From Verrucomicrobiota bacterium (lineage in GTDB: Bacteria > Verrucomicrobiota > Verrucomicrobiia > Limisphaerales > SXTU01), in contig JACRKB010000170.1 of the NCBI GenBank assembly GCA_016235545.1, positions 1 through 39,400 on the forward strand: a DNA stretch of 39,400 nt, given 5' to 3'. The notes under the pieces were generated by a model that did no database searches, was not told the DNA's origin, and saw nothing but the letters and a program-made list of their open reading frames with translations. A program made the translations under genes and the position numbers. Of this stretch, positions 32,589 to 39,400 are shown piece by piece. The first letter of the stretch is position 1, and the number at the start of each line of letters is the position of its first letter.

Positions 32589-33608
32589 ATGCCACACACC
32601 GTCGCTGACATCGCCAAACACGTTCGCGGGGAAGTCCACGGGGACTCGACCACGCCCATCACGGGGTTCGCGCCCGCCGACAGCGCGAAGCGCGGCGACC
32701 TGACCTTTGCCGAGACCGACGCCTACTTCGCCGCAGCGGAGGCCAGCGCGGCCAGCGCCATCCTCGTCGCGGGCGACCGCACGTCAGCCAGCAAGACTCT
32801 CATCCGGGTGAAGAATGCGCGCGTCGCCTTCGCCGAGGTGCTCCCACTCTTTTTCGCCGAACCTGTGCTGGAGGGGCAGCGCCACCCGACGGCGGTGATT
32901 CCGAAGACTGCATTCGTGGACGACACGGCTTGCATCGGGCCGCATTGCGTCATCGGCGAGCACTGCGTCATCGGAGCACGCGCGGCGTTGCTGGGCGGAA
33001 ACCATCTCGGCGACAACTGCGCTGTGGGCGAGGACACGAAGCTGTTTCCGAATGTCGTGCTCTATGCGCGCACGCAGGTCGGCAAGCGGGTGCGCCTCCA
33101 CGCCGGGTGCGTCATTGGCTCGGACGGTTTCGGCTACGTCTTCGACGCTGGTGTCCATCACAAGGTGCTCCAGGTCGGCCACGTCATCATCGGTGACGAC
33201 GTGGAGATTGGCGCGAACTCCACGGTGGACCGGGGCGCGATTGGCGCGACGGTCATCGGGAAGGGCACGAAGATAGACAACCTCGTGCAGATTGCGCACA
33301 ACGTGAGCCTGGGCGAGCACAGCATCCTGTGCGCACAAGTGGGGATCGCTGGAAGTGTCAAGCTGGGCAACTACGCCGTGATCGGCGGCCAGGTCGGAAT
33401 TGCCGGGCACCTCAAGATAGGCAACCAGGTCACCATCGCCGCTCAGTCCGGCGTGATGCACGACATCCCCGACGGCGGGACGTGGCTCGGCTCCCCCGCG
33501 CAACCCGACCGCTCGACCAAGCGCCAGTGGCTCGCGCTTCAGCAGTTGCCGGAACTCCTCCGGCGCGTGAAGGAGCTGGAGAAGCAGCTCGCCGCCAAGA
33601 AGAAGTAG
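32589..33608 (+). CDS. lpxD: UDP-3-O-acylglucosamine N-acyltransferase
   Basis: This 339-aa trimeric acyltransferase adds the N-linked hydroxyacyl chain in lipid A synthesis, showing an LPS-bearing outer membrane. An N-terminal uridine-binding domain (GFAPADSAKRGDLTFAE) precedes a left-handed beta-helix of hexapeptide repeats (about residues 105-290). The catalytic histidine is in LVQIAHNVSLGEH, and VIIGDDVEIGANSTVDRGAI is highly characteristic. The C-terminal helix (ELLRRVKELEKQLAAKKK) forms the trimer coiled coil. It is not in the usual bamA-ompH-lpxD-fabZ-lpxA cluster, so it may be one of several lpxD copies or a dispersed gene. Confidence 0.94.
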   Translation: MPHTVADIAKHVRGEVHGDSTTPITGFAPADSAKRGDLTFAETDAYFAAAEASAASAILVAGDRTSASKTLIRVKNARVAFAEVLPLFFAEPVLEGQRHPTAVIPKTAFVDDTACIGPHCVIGEHCVIGARAALLGGNHLGDNCAVGEDTKLFPNVVLYARTQVGKRVRLHAGCVIGSDGFGYVFDAGVHHKVLQVGHVIIGDDVEIGANSTVDRGAIGATVIGKGTKIDNLVQIAHNVSLGEHSILCAQVGIAGSVKLGNYAVIGGQVGIAGHLKIGNQVTIAAQSGVMHDIPDGGTWLGSPAQPDRSTKRQWLALQQLPELLRRVKELEKQLAAKKK

Positions 33609-33668
33609 CGTCTCCACCTCGTGCAGGTGATGACATGATGAGTCCTCATCTGAAATGCGGAACGGAAA

Positions 33669-35051
33669 TCAGAGCCGCTTCACGTCGTCTCCTACCGGGG
33701 CCAAGTTCTTCCTCAACGCCTCCGGCGTCACCTCGCCTTCCCACCGGCTGATGGCGACCGTCGCCACGCCGTTGCCAATGAGGTTGGTGATCGCGCGACA
33801 CTCGCTCATGAAGCGGTCAATTCCCACGAGCAGCGCGATCGACGCGATGGGCACTTTCGGCAGCACGGCTAGAGTGGCTGCGAGCGTCACGAAGCCCGCG
33901 CCCGTCACGCCGCTGGAGCCTTTCGAGGAAACCATCGCGACGAGCAGCAGCGCGACCTGCTCACGGAGGTCGAGCGGCGTGTTGGTGGCCTGCGCGAGGA
34001 AGACGGCTGCCATCGTCATGTAGATGTTCGTGCCGTCGAGATTGAAGCTGTAGCCCGTGGGGATGACGAGGCCTACGGTGGAATTCGAGCAGCCCAGCCG
34101 GCGCATCTTCTGAATCATCCCCGGCAGCGCGGTCTCGGAGGAACTCGTGCCCAGCACCAGCAGCAATTCCTCCTTGATGAACGCGAGGAAGCGGAAAATA
34201 GAAAACCCGCACACCGCCGCGATGCTGCCGAGCACCACAATGACGAACACTCCAGCGGTCGCGTAAAAACCAACCATCAACTTGAGCAGCTTCTCCAGTG
34301 AGCCAAGCCCGTAGCTGCCCACGGTGAAGGCCATCGCGCCGAATGCGCCCACGGGCGCGAGCCGCACCACGATGCGCATGACGCCGAAAAAGATTTCCGA
34401 TCCGCGCTCGATGACGTTCAGCACCGAGTGCCGGTGCTGCTCGGCCAGCGCAGTGATGGCGAACGCCATGAGCGCCGAGACGAGCAGCACTTGCAGGAGA
34501 TCGCCGGTGACGAACGCGGAGAAGAGCGTCGCGGGGATGATGTTGAGCAGGAAGGCCGTCATCGTCTGCGACTCAGCCTTGCGCGCGTAGCCCTTGGCGA
34601 TTTCCGGGTCAAGTGTGGCGGGGTCAATGTTGAAGCCAGCGCCCGGCTGGAGCCAGTTCACGACGACCAGTCCGATGATGAGCGCGAGCGTCGAGACGAC
34701 CTCGAAGTAGAGCAGAGTCTTCACCCCCACGCGCCCGAGCTTCTTCATGTCGCTCATCGAGGCGATGCCGTGGACGACGGTGCAGAAGATGATGGGCGCG
34801 ATCATCATCTTCACGAGCTGGATGAAGCCATCGCCCAGCGGCTTGAGCGACTTGCCCACGTCCGGGTAGCGCCAGCCGACCACGATGCCGAGCGCGACTG
34901 CCAGCAGCACCTGCACGTAAAGGATGCGATACCAAGGCGTGCGCACGGCGGGAACGGGGGGAGTCGGGACGGCGGGGTTCACGCGGGGCGGCAGTTTTGC
35001 GTTGGCACTCGCGGAGGCTAGAAGCAAATCCGGTTGCAGGCAACGGGACAT
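33669..35051 (-). CDS. dctA: C4-dicarboxylate/proton (DAACS) symporter
   Basis: This 460-aa inner-membrane carrier of the DAACS family closely resembles DctA. It has [41 protein letters not shown] with LQPGAG, the serine-rich re-entrant loop [26 protein letters not shown] (TM7 motif), [14 protein letters not shown] (second re-entrant loop) and [19 protein letters not shown] (TM8). It should import succinate, fumarate and malate with protons. The first 35 residues are Pro-rich and unlike the family; a GTG at 34946 (VRTPWYRIL) would give about 425 aa, close to E. coli DctA. No dctBD regulators are adjacent. Confidence 0.93.
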   Translation of the reverse strand: MSRCLQPDLLLASASANAKLPPRVNPAVPTPPVPAVRTPWYRILYVQVLLAVALGIVVGWRYPDVGKSLKPLGDGFIQLVKMMIAPIIFCTVVHGIASMSDMKKLGRVGVKTLLYFEVVSTLALIIGLVVVNWLQPGAGFNIDPATLDPEIAKGYARKAESQTMTAFLLNIIPATLFSAFVTGDLLQVLLVSALMAFAITALAEQHRHSVLNVIERGSEIFFGVMRIVVRLAPVGAFGAMAFTVGSYGLGSLEKLLKLMVGFYATAGVFVIVVLGSIAAVCGFSIFRFLAFIKEELLLVLGTSSSETALPGMIQKMRRLGCSNSTVGLVIPTGYSFNLDGTNIYMTMAAVFLAQATNTPLDLREQVALLLVAMVSSKGSSGVTGAGFVTLAATLAVLPKVPIASIALLVGIDRFMSECRAITNLIGNGVATVAISRWEGEVTPEALRKNLAPVGDDVKRL

Positions 35052-35096
35052 CTGGGGGCGCTGAATTGCTGTCGCCAGCCGTCAGTCGAAAACGCC

Positions 35097-35369
35097 GTGA
35101 CCACCGTCCAGCGCCTTGCAAAGCAGCTTCTGCCGAAGCAGACCGCCGACGCGATGGAAGCCGAGTCGCGTCAGTGGCGCGTGCTTTGCGCGTGTGGGCA
35201 CGAGCGCTCCATCTGGGACCTCGGCGGCATCCGTTACAAGGCCGCCGGCAATCCCCGCAAGCTGATGAAGTGCCCCGCCTGCGGCAAGCGCACCTGGCAT
35301 CGCGTCTTCAAGCAGCCGCCCGTGACGGCAGGACGCAATGCCATTGCCGGAATTTCCCAAACCACATAA
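35097..35369 (+). CDS. Small zinc-ribbon-like protein of unknown function
   Basis: This 90-aa frame starts at a GTG (VTTVQRLAKQLLPKQTADAMEAE). An ATG at 35034 is possible but overlaps the divergent dctA start. The central region has CACGHERSIWDLGG and, about 25 residues later, CPACGKRTWHRVF, a spacing of Cys/His pairs that could bind one zinc. There is no signal peptide or TM helix. It lies 10 bp upstream of the sugar isomerase gene on the same strand and may be co-transcribed with it. I do not recognise a named family. Confidence 0.6.
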   Translation: MTTVQRLAKQLLPKQTADAMEAESRQWRVLCACGHERSIWDLGGIRYKAAGNPRKLMKCPACGKRTWHRVFKQPPVTAGRNAIAGISQTT

Positions 35370-35379
35370 CAATCCACCC

Positions 35380-36279
35380 ATGAACAACACCGCCCTCGAC
35401 CGCCGCTCATTCCTTAAGCTCAGTTCCGCCGCCGCTGCCACTGCGGCATTTTCTCCCGCTGCTTTCGCCGCCGAGAAGAAGCGCGGCGTCCAAAAGGCCA
35501 TCATGTGGAGCACCATCGGGGTGAAGGGCACGGTGATGGAGAAGATGAAGGCCGCGCAGGCCGCCGGGTTCCTCGGCGTGGAGCCGATGGGCGGCATGAA
35601 CCGCGAGGACGTCGTCGCCGCGCTCAAGGAAACCGGACTCAAGGCCGCGAGCGTCTGCTGCCACACGCATTGGGCCAAGCCGCTCTCCGCGCCTGACGAA
35701 CCGACGCGCAAGGTCGGCTACGACGGCCTCGTGCTGTCGCTGGAAGACGCGAAAACTTACGGCGCGACGAGCGTGCTGCTCGTGCCAGGCGTGGTGAACG
35801 ACAAGGTGACTTACGATGACTGCTTCAGGCGTTGCGTCGCTGAGATCAGGAAAACCGTGCCTGTCGCGAAGGACCTCGGTGTGAAGATTGCCATCGAGAA
35901 CGTCTGGAACAACTTCGTCACCAAGCCGCAGCAGGCGGTGGACCTCCTCGACGCCATCAACAGCGAGTGGGTCGGCTGGCACTTCGACATCGGCAACGTG
36001 GGCCGCTACAGCCCGGCGGAGACGTGGATTCCACTCCTCGGCAAGCGCATCCTCAAGCTGCACATCAAGGAATTCGACACGCGCAAGATGACGCCCGACA
36101 AGCCGGGCGCGGGCTTCGGGGCGAAGTTCCTGGAAGGCGACAACAACTGGCCCGCCATCATGGCCGCGCTGGACAAGATGGGTTACTCCGGCTGGGGCAT
36201 CGCCGAGCAGGGCGGCGGCGGATCGCCCGAAGGCTTGAAGGATTTGTCCGACCGCATGACCAGGATTTTCGCCAGCTAG
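35380..36279 (+). CDS. Tat-exported sugar phosphate isomerase/epimerase-like TIM-barrel protein
   Basis: This 299-aa protein has a twin-arginine signal (LDRRSFLKLSSAAAATAAF... AFAAE) and an AP-endonuclease-2-type TIM barrel like xylose/hydroxypyruvate isomerases. Candidate metal ligands are Glu in IAIENVWNNF, Asp/His in WHFDIGNVGRY, His in KLHIKEFD and Glu in WGIAEQGGGG. Exported members are common in Verrucomicrobia and Planctomycetes, with unknown sugar substrates. The ATG at 35380 begins the signal exactly. A strong hairpin plus T-run follows the gene. Confidence 0.9.
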   Translation: MNNTALDRRSFLKLSSAAAATAAFSPAAFAAEKKRGVQKAIMWSTIGVKGTVMEKMKAAQAAGFLGVEPMGGMNREDVVAALKETGLKAASVCCHTHWAKPLSAPDEPTRKVGYDGLVLSLEDAKTYGATSVLLVPGVVNDKVTYDDCFRRCVAEIRKTVPVAKDLGVKIAIENVWNNFVTKPQQAVDLLDAINSEWVGWHFDIGNVGRYSPAETWIPLLGKRILKLHIKEFDTRKMTPDKPGAGFGAKFLEGDNNWPAIMAALDKMGYSGWGIAEQGGGGSPEGLKDLSDRMTRIFAS

Positions 36280-36306
36280 GCCCGGTTGCACATCCGTCAC
36301 CGTCAG

Positions 36307-36330
36307 GCGCGGGAGCAATCCCGCGCTTTT
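36307..36330 (+). terminator. Intrinsic terminator after the isomerase gene
   Basis: A perfect 8-bp GC-rich stem GCGCGGGA/TCCCGCGC with the tetraloop GCAA (36307-36326) is followed by TTTT and then a T-rich GACTTT. It lies 27 bp after the isomerase stop and 36 bp before the hisD start. Confidence 0.75.
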
Positions 36331-36365
36331 GACTTTCTCCAAGCCGCTTCGTAGCCTCGCTGCCC

Positions 36366-37655
36366 ATGAACGTCCTGAAATTCTCGGACAAGGATTTCGC
36401 CGCCCGGCTGGATCAGCTCGCGGCGACATCGAGCCTCTTTGACCCAGCCGTCGAGGAGCGCGCGAGCGGAATCATCGCCGCCGTGCGCGAGCGCGGCGAC
36501 GCGGCGCTGCTGGAGCTGACCGAGCGGTTCGACGGCGCGCAGCTCTCTGCCGAGCAGCTTGCCGTCTCGCAGGCGGAATTCTTCAGCGCCTCCCTTGCCG
36601 CCGATGACTCGCTCCGAGCCGCCGTGACTGAGGCGGAGAAGAACATCGCCACCTTCGCCAAGAAATCCCTCCGCAAAGACTGGTCGGCGCGCAACTCGCA
36701 CGGCGCGGTAGTGGGCGAGAAGTTCGACGGCTTCGGGCGGGTCGGCATCTACATCCCCGGCGGCACCGCGCCGCTGGTCTCCACCGCGTTGATGACCATC
36801 ACGCTCGCGCGCGTGGCGGGCTGCCGCGAGATCGCCGTCTGCACCCCGCCTGGCAGAGACGGCTCGGTCAACCCCGCCCTGCTCTTCGCCGCGCGCACGG
36901 CAGGCGCGACGGAGATTTACAAGGCGGGCGGCGCGCAGGCCATCGCCGCGCTCGCGCTGGGCACCGCGACCATTCGCCCGGTGCAAAAAGTCTTCGGCCC
37001 CGGCAACGCCTACGTCGTCGCGGCCAAGCGCCTGCTCGTCGGCCACGTCGCCATTGACCTCCTGCCCGGCCCCAGCGAAGTGCTCGTGCTCGCCGACGAT
37101 TCGGCCAACCCGAAGTTCATCGCTGCCGACCTGCTCGCGCAGGCGGAACATGGTTCCGGCCACGAACGCGTCTGGCTGGTCACGACCTCGGCGAAGATTC
37201 TCAAGGCCACCAAGAGGGAAATTGCGCGGCAGCTTCCGAAGCTGGCGCGCCGCGAGTTCATCGCCAAGGCACTGGCCAACAACGGCTGGCTCATCCAAGT
37301 GAAGTCCCTTGCCGACGGCATCGCCCTCGTGAACCGCCTCGCACCCGAACACTGCGAGCTGATGATCCGCCAGCAACAGCAGGCCGTGGAGCAGATCACC
37401 ACCGCAGGCGCGCTCTTCCTCGGCGCTTGGTCGCCAACGGTGCTGGGCGATTACGTTGCCGGTCCGAGCCACACGCTGCCCACGGGCGGCGCGGGCCGCT
37501 CCTTCGCGGGCCTGACCGTGGAGCAGTTCCAACGCCGCACCAGCGTGGTGGACTACTCGAGGCCCGCGCTGAAGAAAGCCCTTCGCTCAGTGCAGAAGTT
37601 CGCCGAGTTGGAAGGCCTGGACGCGCACGGGAAGTCGGCGGCCATCCGGCTTTGA
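36366..37655 (+). CDS. hisD: Histidinol dehydrogenase
   Basis: This 429-aa zinc enzyme performs the last two oxidations of histidine synthesis (L-histidinol to L-histidine). Landmarks include FGRVGIYIPGGTAPLVSTALM, KVFGPGNAYVVAAKRL, IDLLPGPSEVLVLAD, ADLLAQAEHG (zinc-ligand Gln/His), NRLAPEHCELM (catalytic Glu-His pair) and GDYVAGPSHTLPTGGAGRSF. The length is typical. The last motif has PSH where E. coli has TNH, a variation seen in other phyla. The gene is not within a his operon here; it stands alone after a terminator, 85 bp before a thioesterase gene. Confidence 0.95.
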   Translation: MNVLKFSDKDFAARLDQLAATSSLFDPAVEERASGIIAAVRERGDAALLELTERFDGAQLSAEQLAVSQAEFFSASLAADDSLRAAVTEAEKNIATFAKKSLRKDWSARNSHGAVVGEKFDGFGRVGIYIPGGTAPLVSTALMTITLARVAGCREIAVCTPPGRDGSVNPALLFAARTAGATEIYKAGGAQAIAALALGTATIRPVQKVFGPGNAYVVAAKRLLVGHVAIDLLPGPSEVLVLADDSANPKFIAADLLAQAEHGSGHERVWLVTTSAKILKATKREIARQLPKLARREFIAKALANNGWLIQVKSLADGIALVNRLAPEHCELMIRQQQQAVEQITTAGALFLGAWSPTVLGDYVAGPSHTLPTGGAGRSFAGLTVEQFQRRTSVVDYSRPALKKALRSVQKFAELEGLDAHGKSAAIRL

Positions 37656-37740
37656 ATCGGGCACTTGGCCGGCGCACATTCAACTCGCCGCTGTCAGGCG
37701 GTTGCGCCAGTCTGCGCGCAGCCTTAACGCACCGTTCATC

Positions 37741-38184
37741 ATGGCCTCCGAGTTCAAAGCCCTCCGCCGCGTCGAGTTCAGCGAGACCGACATGGCGGGC
37801 ATCGTCCACTACTCGAACTTCTTCAAATACATGGAGACCGCCGAGCACGCGTTCTTCCGCTCGCTGGGCTTCTCCATCATCTCGCGGCACACGGACCCGC
37901 CCGTGGGCTGGCCGCGCGTCCACGCTTCGTGCGACTATCGCCACCCGCTGCACTTCGAGGACGAGGTCGAAATCCACATGCTCGTCTGCGAGAAGAAGGC
38001 GAAGTCCCTGAGCTATCTGTTCAAGTTCCGCAAGCTGAACGGCCCGCATCCCGTCGAGGTCGCGCGCGGCAAGCTCACCGTCGTCTGCGTCACGCGCGAC
38101 GTGCATGGGAAGATGTCCGCCACGGCGATTCCCGAAGTCATCGCGGAGAAGATTGAGGTCGCGCCCGGGGAACTGCTGGCGTGA
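37741..38184 (+). CDS. Acyl-CoA thioesterase, YbgC / 4-hydroxybenzoyl-CoA thioesterase family
   Basis: This 147-aa single hot-dog domain protein has the family motif FSETDMAGIVHYSNFFKYMETAEHAF, with the catalytic Asp in ETDMAG and the Tyr/Asn pair behind it. HFEDEVEIHMLV follows in the central strand. Members hydrolyse short or aromatic acyl-CoAs; the YbgC type is linked to the Tol-Pal region in proteobacteria, but no tol genes are nearby. I chose the ATG at 37741 (MASEFKAL), 85 bp after hisD on the same strand. Confidence 0.9.
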   Translation: MASEFKALRRVEFSETDMAGIVHYSNFFKYMETAEHAFFRSLGFSIISRHTDPPVGWPRVHASCDYRHPLHFEDEVEIHMLVCEKKAKSLSYLFKFRKLNGPHPVEVARGKLTVVCVTRDVHGKMSATAIPEVIAEKIEVAPGELLA

Positions 38185-38347
38185 AGCGTTGGGATTGCGA
38201 CGTCTTCAGCGCCGCTTTTTGGATGGCGTGCCTGCTGTCAGCGCGAACCCAAGCAGGGCGGCGCGTCCCGCCTGCCATTCCATTTCGAATCCCCTGCCCG
38301 TGCGGGAACTGCTCGAACACAAGACAGGCGAGATGCACGGACCCGCT

Positions 38348-39400
38348 TCACTCAAACAACCCCTGAATCTCCTCCCACGTCAGGTTGTCCGCGAGCGTCT
38401 CCTCGCCGCCGAGGGTGGCCTTGATGATGGCGCGCTTCTTCTGCTGGAGTGACAAAATCTTCTCTTCCACCGTGCCGCGCGCGATGAGCTTGTAGCTCGT
38501 CACCACGCGCGTCTGGCCGATGCGGTGCGCGCGATCGGTGGCCTGGTCCTCCACCGCCGGATTCCACCACGGGTCGAAGTGGACCACTGTGTCCGCGCCC
38601 GTGAGCGTGAGGCCCACGCCGCCCGCCTTGAGGCTGATGAGGAAGACCGGAATCTTCGCGTTGCCTTGAAACTTCTCCACCACCGCGCCGCGATTCGTGG
38701 TCGAGCCGTCGAGGTAGCAATACTCAATGTTCTCCGCCGTGAGCTTGTCCTTGAGCAGCGCGAGCATCGTCGTGAACTGGCTGAAGACCAGCACGCGGTG
38801 TCCGCCGTCCATCGCCTCCTCCAGCAACTCGCCAAACATCGCCAGCTTGCCGGAGCTGTCGTCGGTGAACTCGGCGTTCTCCATCTTGAGCAAACGCAGG
38901 TCGCAGCAGATTTGCCGCAGCCGCAGCAGTGCGTTGAGGACGATCATCTTGCTCTTGGCAACGCCCTGCGCGCCGACGGAGTCCATGACTTCCTTGCGGC
39001 TGACGGCGAGCACCTGCTTGTAGATTTCCAACTGGTCGTCGGTGAGTTCGCAGTAGGAAATTTGTTCGAGCTTCGCGGGCAAATCCTTCGCCACCTCGGT
39101 CTTGAGCCGGCGGAGAATGAAGGGCCGCAGCCGCCGGCCCAGCCGCGCCTGCACGGCCCCGTCCTTGTCGCGCGCGATGGGCTGCTCGTAACGCTCGCGA
39201 AAATCCGTCGCCGTGCCGAGGTAGCCGGGCATCAGAAAGTCAAAGATGCTCCAGAGATCAAGCACCGAGTTCTCCATCGGCGTGCCCGTGAGCACGAGCC
39301 GGTGGCCGGCGCGGACGGCCTTGACGGATTGCGCGTTTTGCGTCTGACGATTCTTGATGTGCTGGGCCTCGTCGAGCACGAGCGTGTCGAATTCCAGTTC
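38348..39400 (-). CDS. SNF2-family DEAD/DEAH-box helicase (C-terminal part; truncated by the window edge)
   Basis: At least 350 C-terminal residues of a SWI2/SNF2 (RapA/HepA-like) ATPase are encoded; the 5' end lies beyond 39400. Present are the Walker B DEAQ box (LVLDEAQHIKN), motif III (LVLTGTPMEN), the SNF2 block LWSIFDFLMPGYLG and the helicase C domain (VLVFSQFTTML; SLKAGGVGLTLTGADTVVHFDPWWNPAVEDQATDRAHRIGQ with motifs V and VI). Such proteins remodel protein-DNA or RNA polymerase complexes. The reading frame is open to the edge of the window, so this is not a pseudogene call. Confidence 0.93.
   Translation of the reverse strand, partial: ELEFDTLVLDEAQHIKNRQTQNAQSVKAVRAGHRLVLTGTPMENSVLDLWSIFDFLMPGYLGTATDFRERYEQPIARDKDGAVQARLGRRLRPFILRRLKTEVAKDLPAKLEQISYCELTDDQLEIYKQVLAVSRKEVMDSVGAQGVAKSKMIVLNALLRLRQICCDLRLLKMENAEFTDDSSGKLAMFGELLEEAMDGGHRVLVFSQFTTMLALLKDKLTAENIEYCYLDGSTTNRGAVVEKFQGNAKIPVFLISLKAGGVGLTLTGADTVVHFDPWWNPAVEDQATDRAHRIGQTRVVTSYKLIARGTVEEKILSLQQKKRAIIKATLGGEETLADNLTWEEIQGLFE

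Overview
This window looks like a chromosomal segment of a GC-rich, Gram-negative member of the Planctomycetes-Verrucomicrobia group, most likely Verrucomicrobiota of the Pedosphaera/Limisphaera kind. The evidence is a PSD1 cytochrome (DUF1549/DUF1553) with a DUF1501 protein, Tat-exported sugar isomerases and Gfo/Idh/MocA oxidoreductases, a four-helix-bundle S23 protein, a PduO-type adenosyltransferase, LpxD (so LPS is made), and very many short intergenic hairpins and simple word repeats. The taxonomic call is inferred from gene families, not from a marker gene. No tRNA, rRNA, CRISPR array, transposase or prophage was seen.

Layout. Positions 162-2211 hold two tandem GDP-mannose 4,6-dehydratase paralogs for surface-sugar synthesis. 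Endonuclease III (2363-3019) is divergent from a three-gene RND efflux operon (3060-8974: outer-membrane factor, adaptor, heavy-metal-type pump). deoC follows on the other strand. Positions 10021-15138 hold the PSD1 cytochrome and DUF1501 pair, with a VapC-like toxin-antitoxin module lodged between them, and a LapA-like membrane protein lies upstream. A cobalamin adenosyltransferase (15773-16312) converges on the most interesting unit of the window, a five-gene overlapping operon on the minus strand (16393-19786). That operon encodes an ECF sigma factor, a small one-TM protein, a Spy/CpxP-like periplasmic protein, a secreted redoxin, and a c-type cytochrome fused to a PHM/DBM-type dicopper monooxygenase domain that retains all six expected copper ligands. 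An AAC-N16-CGTC promoter of the ECF type lies just upstream.

Positions 20527-22824 hold pgl and zwf (oxidative pentose phosphate branch), divergent from a short-chain dehydrogenase. Positions 23826-28423 hold an aldehyde dehydrogenase, an S23 four-helix-bundle gene bracketed by perfect 26-bp inverted repeats, an APC-family permease and an iron-containing alcohol dehydrogenase. These are plausibly an amine, amino-acid or amino-alcohol catabolic set. Then come a secreted leucine-rich-repeat protein, a secreted esterase-like hydrolase, a Gfo/Idh/MocA oxidoreductase, panD, lpxD, dctA, a small zinc-ribbon protein, a Tat-exported sugar isomerase, hisD, a YbgC-like thioesterase and, cut by the window edge, a SNF2-family helicase.

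Across the window there is a second layer of information. Small GC-rich hairpins occur singly, in opposed pairs, or in clusters of five. One pair shows a compensatory base change, and three hairpin-bearing or palindromic segments sit in frame inside the PSD1 gene. A separate class of short word repeats, arranged as imperfect inverted repeats, abuts the start codons of at least five genes (zwf/SDR, ALDH, permease, panD, lpxD).
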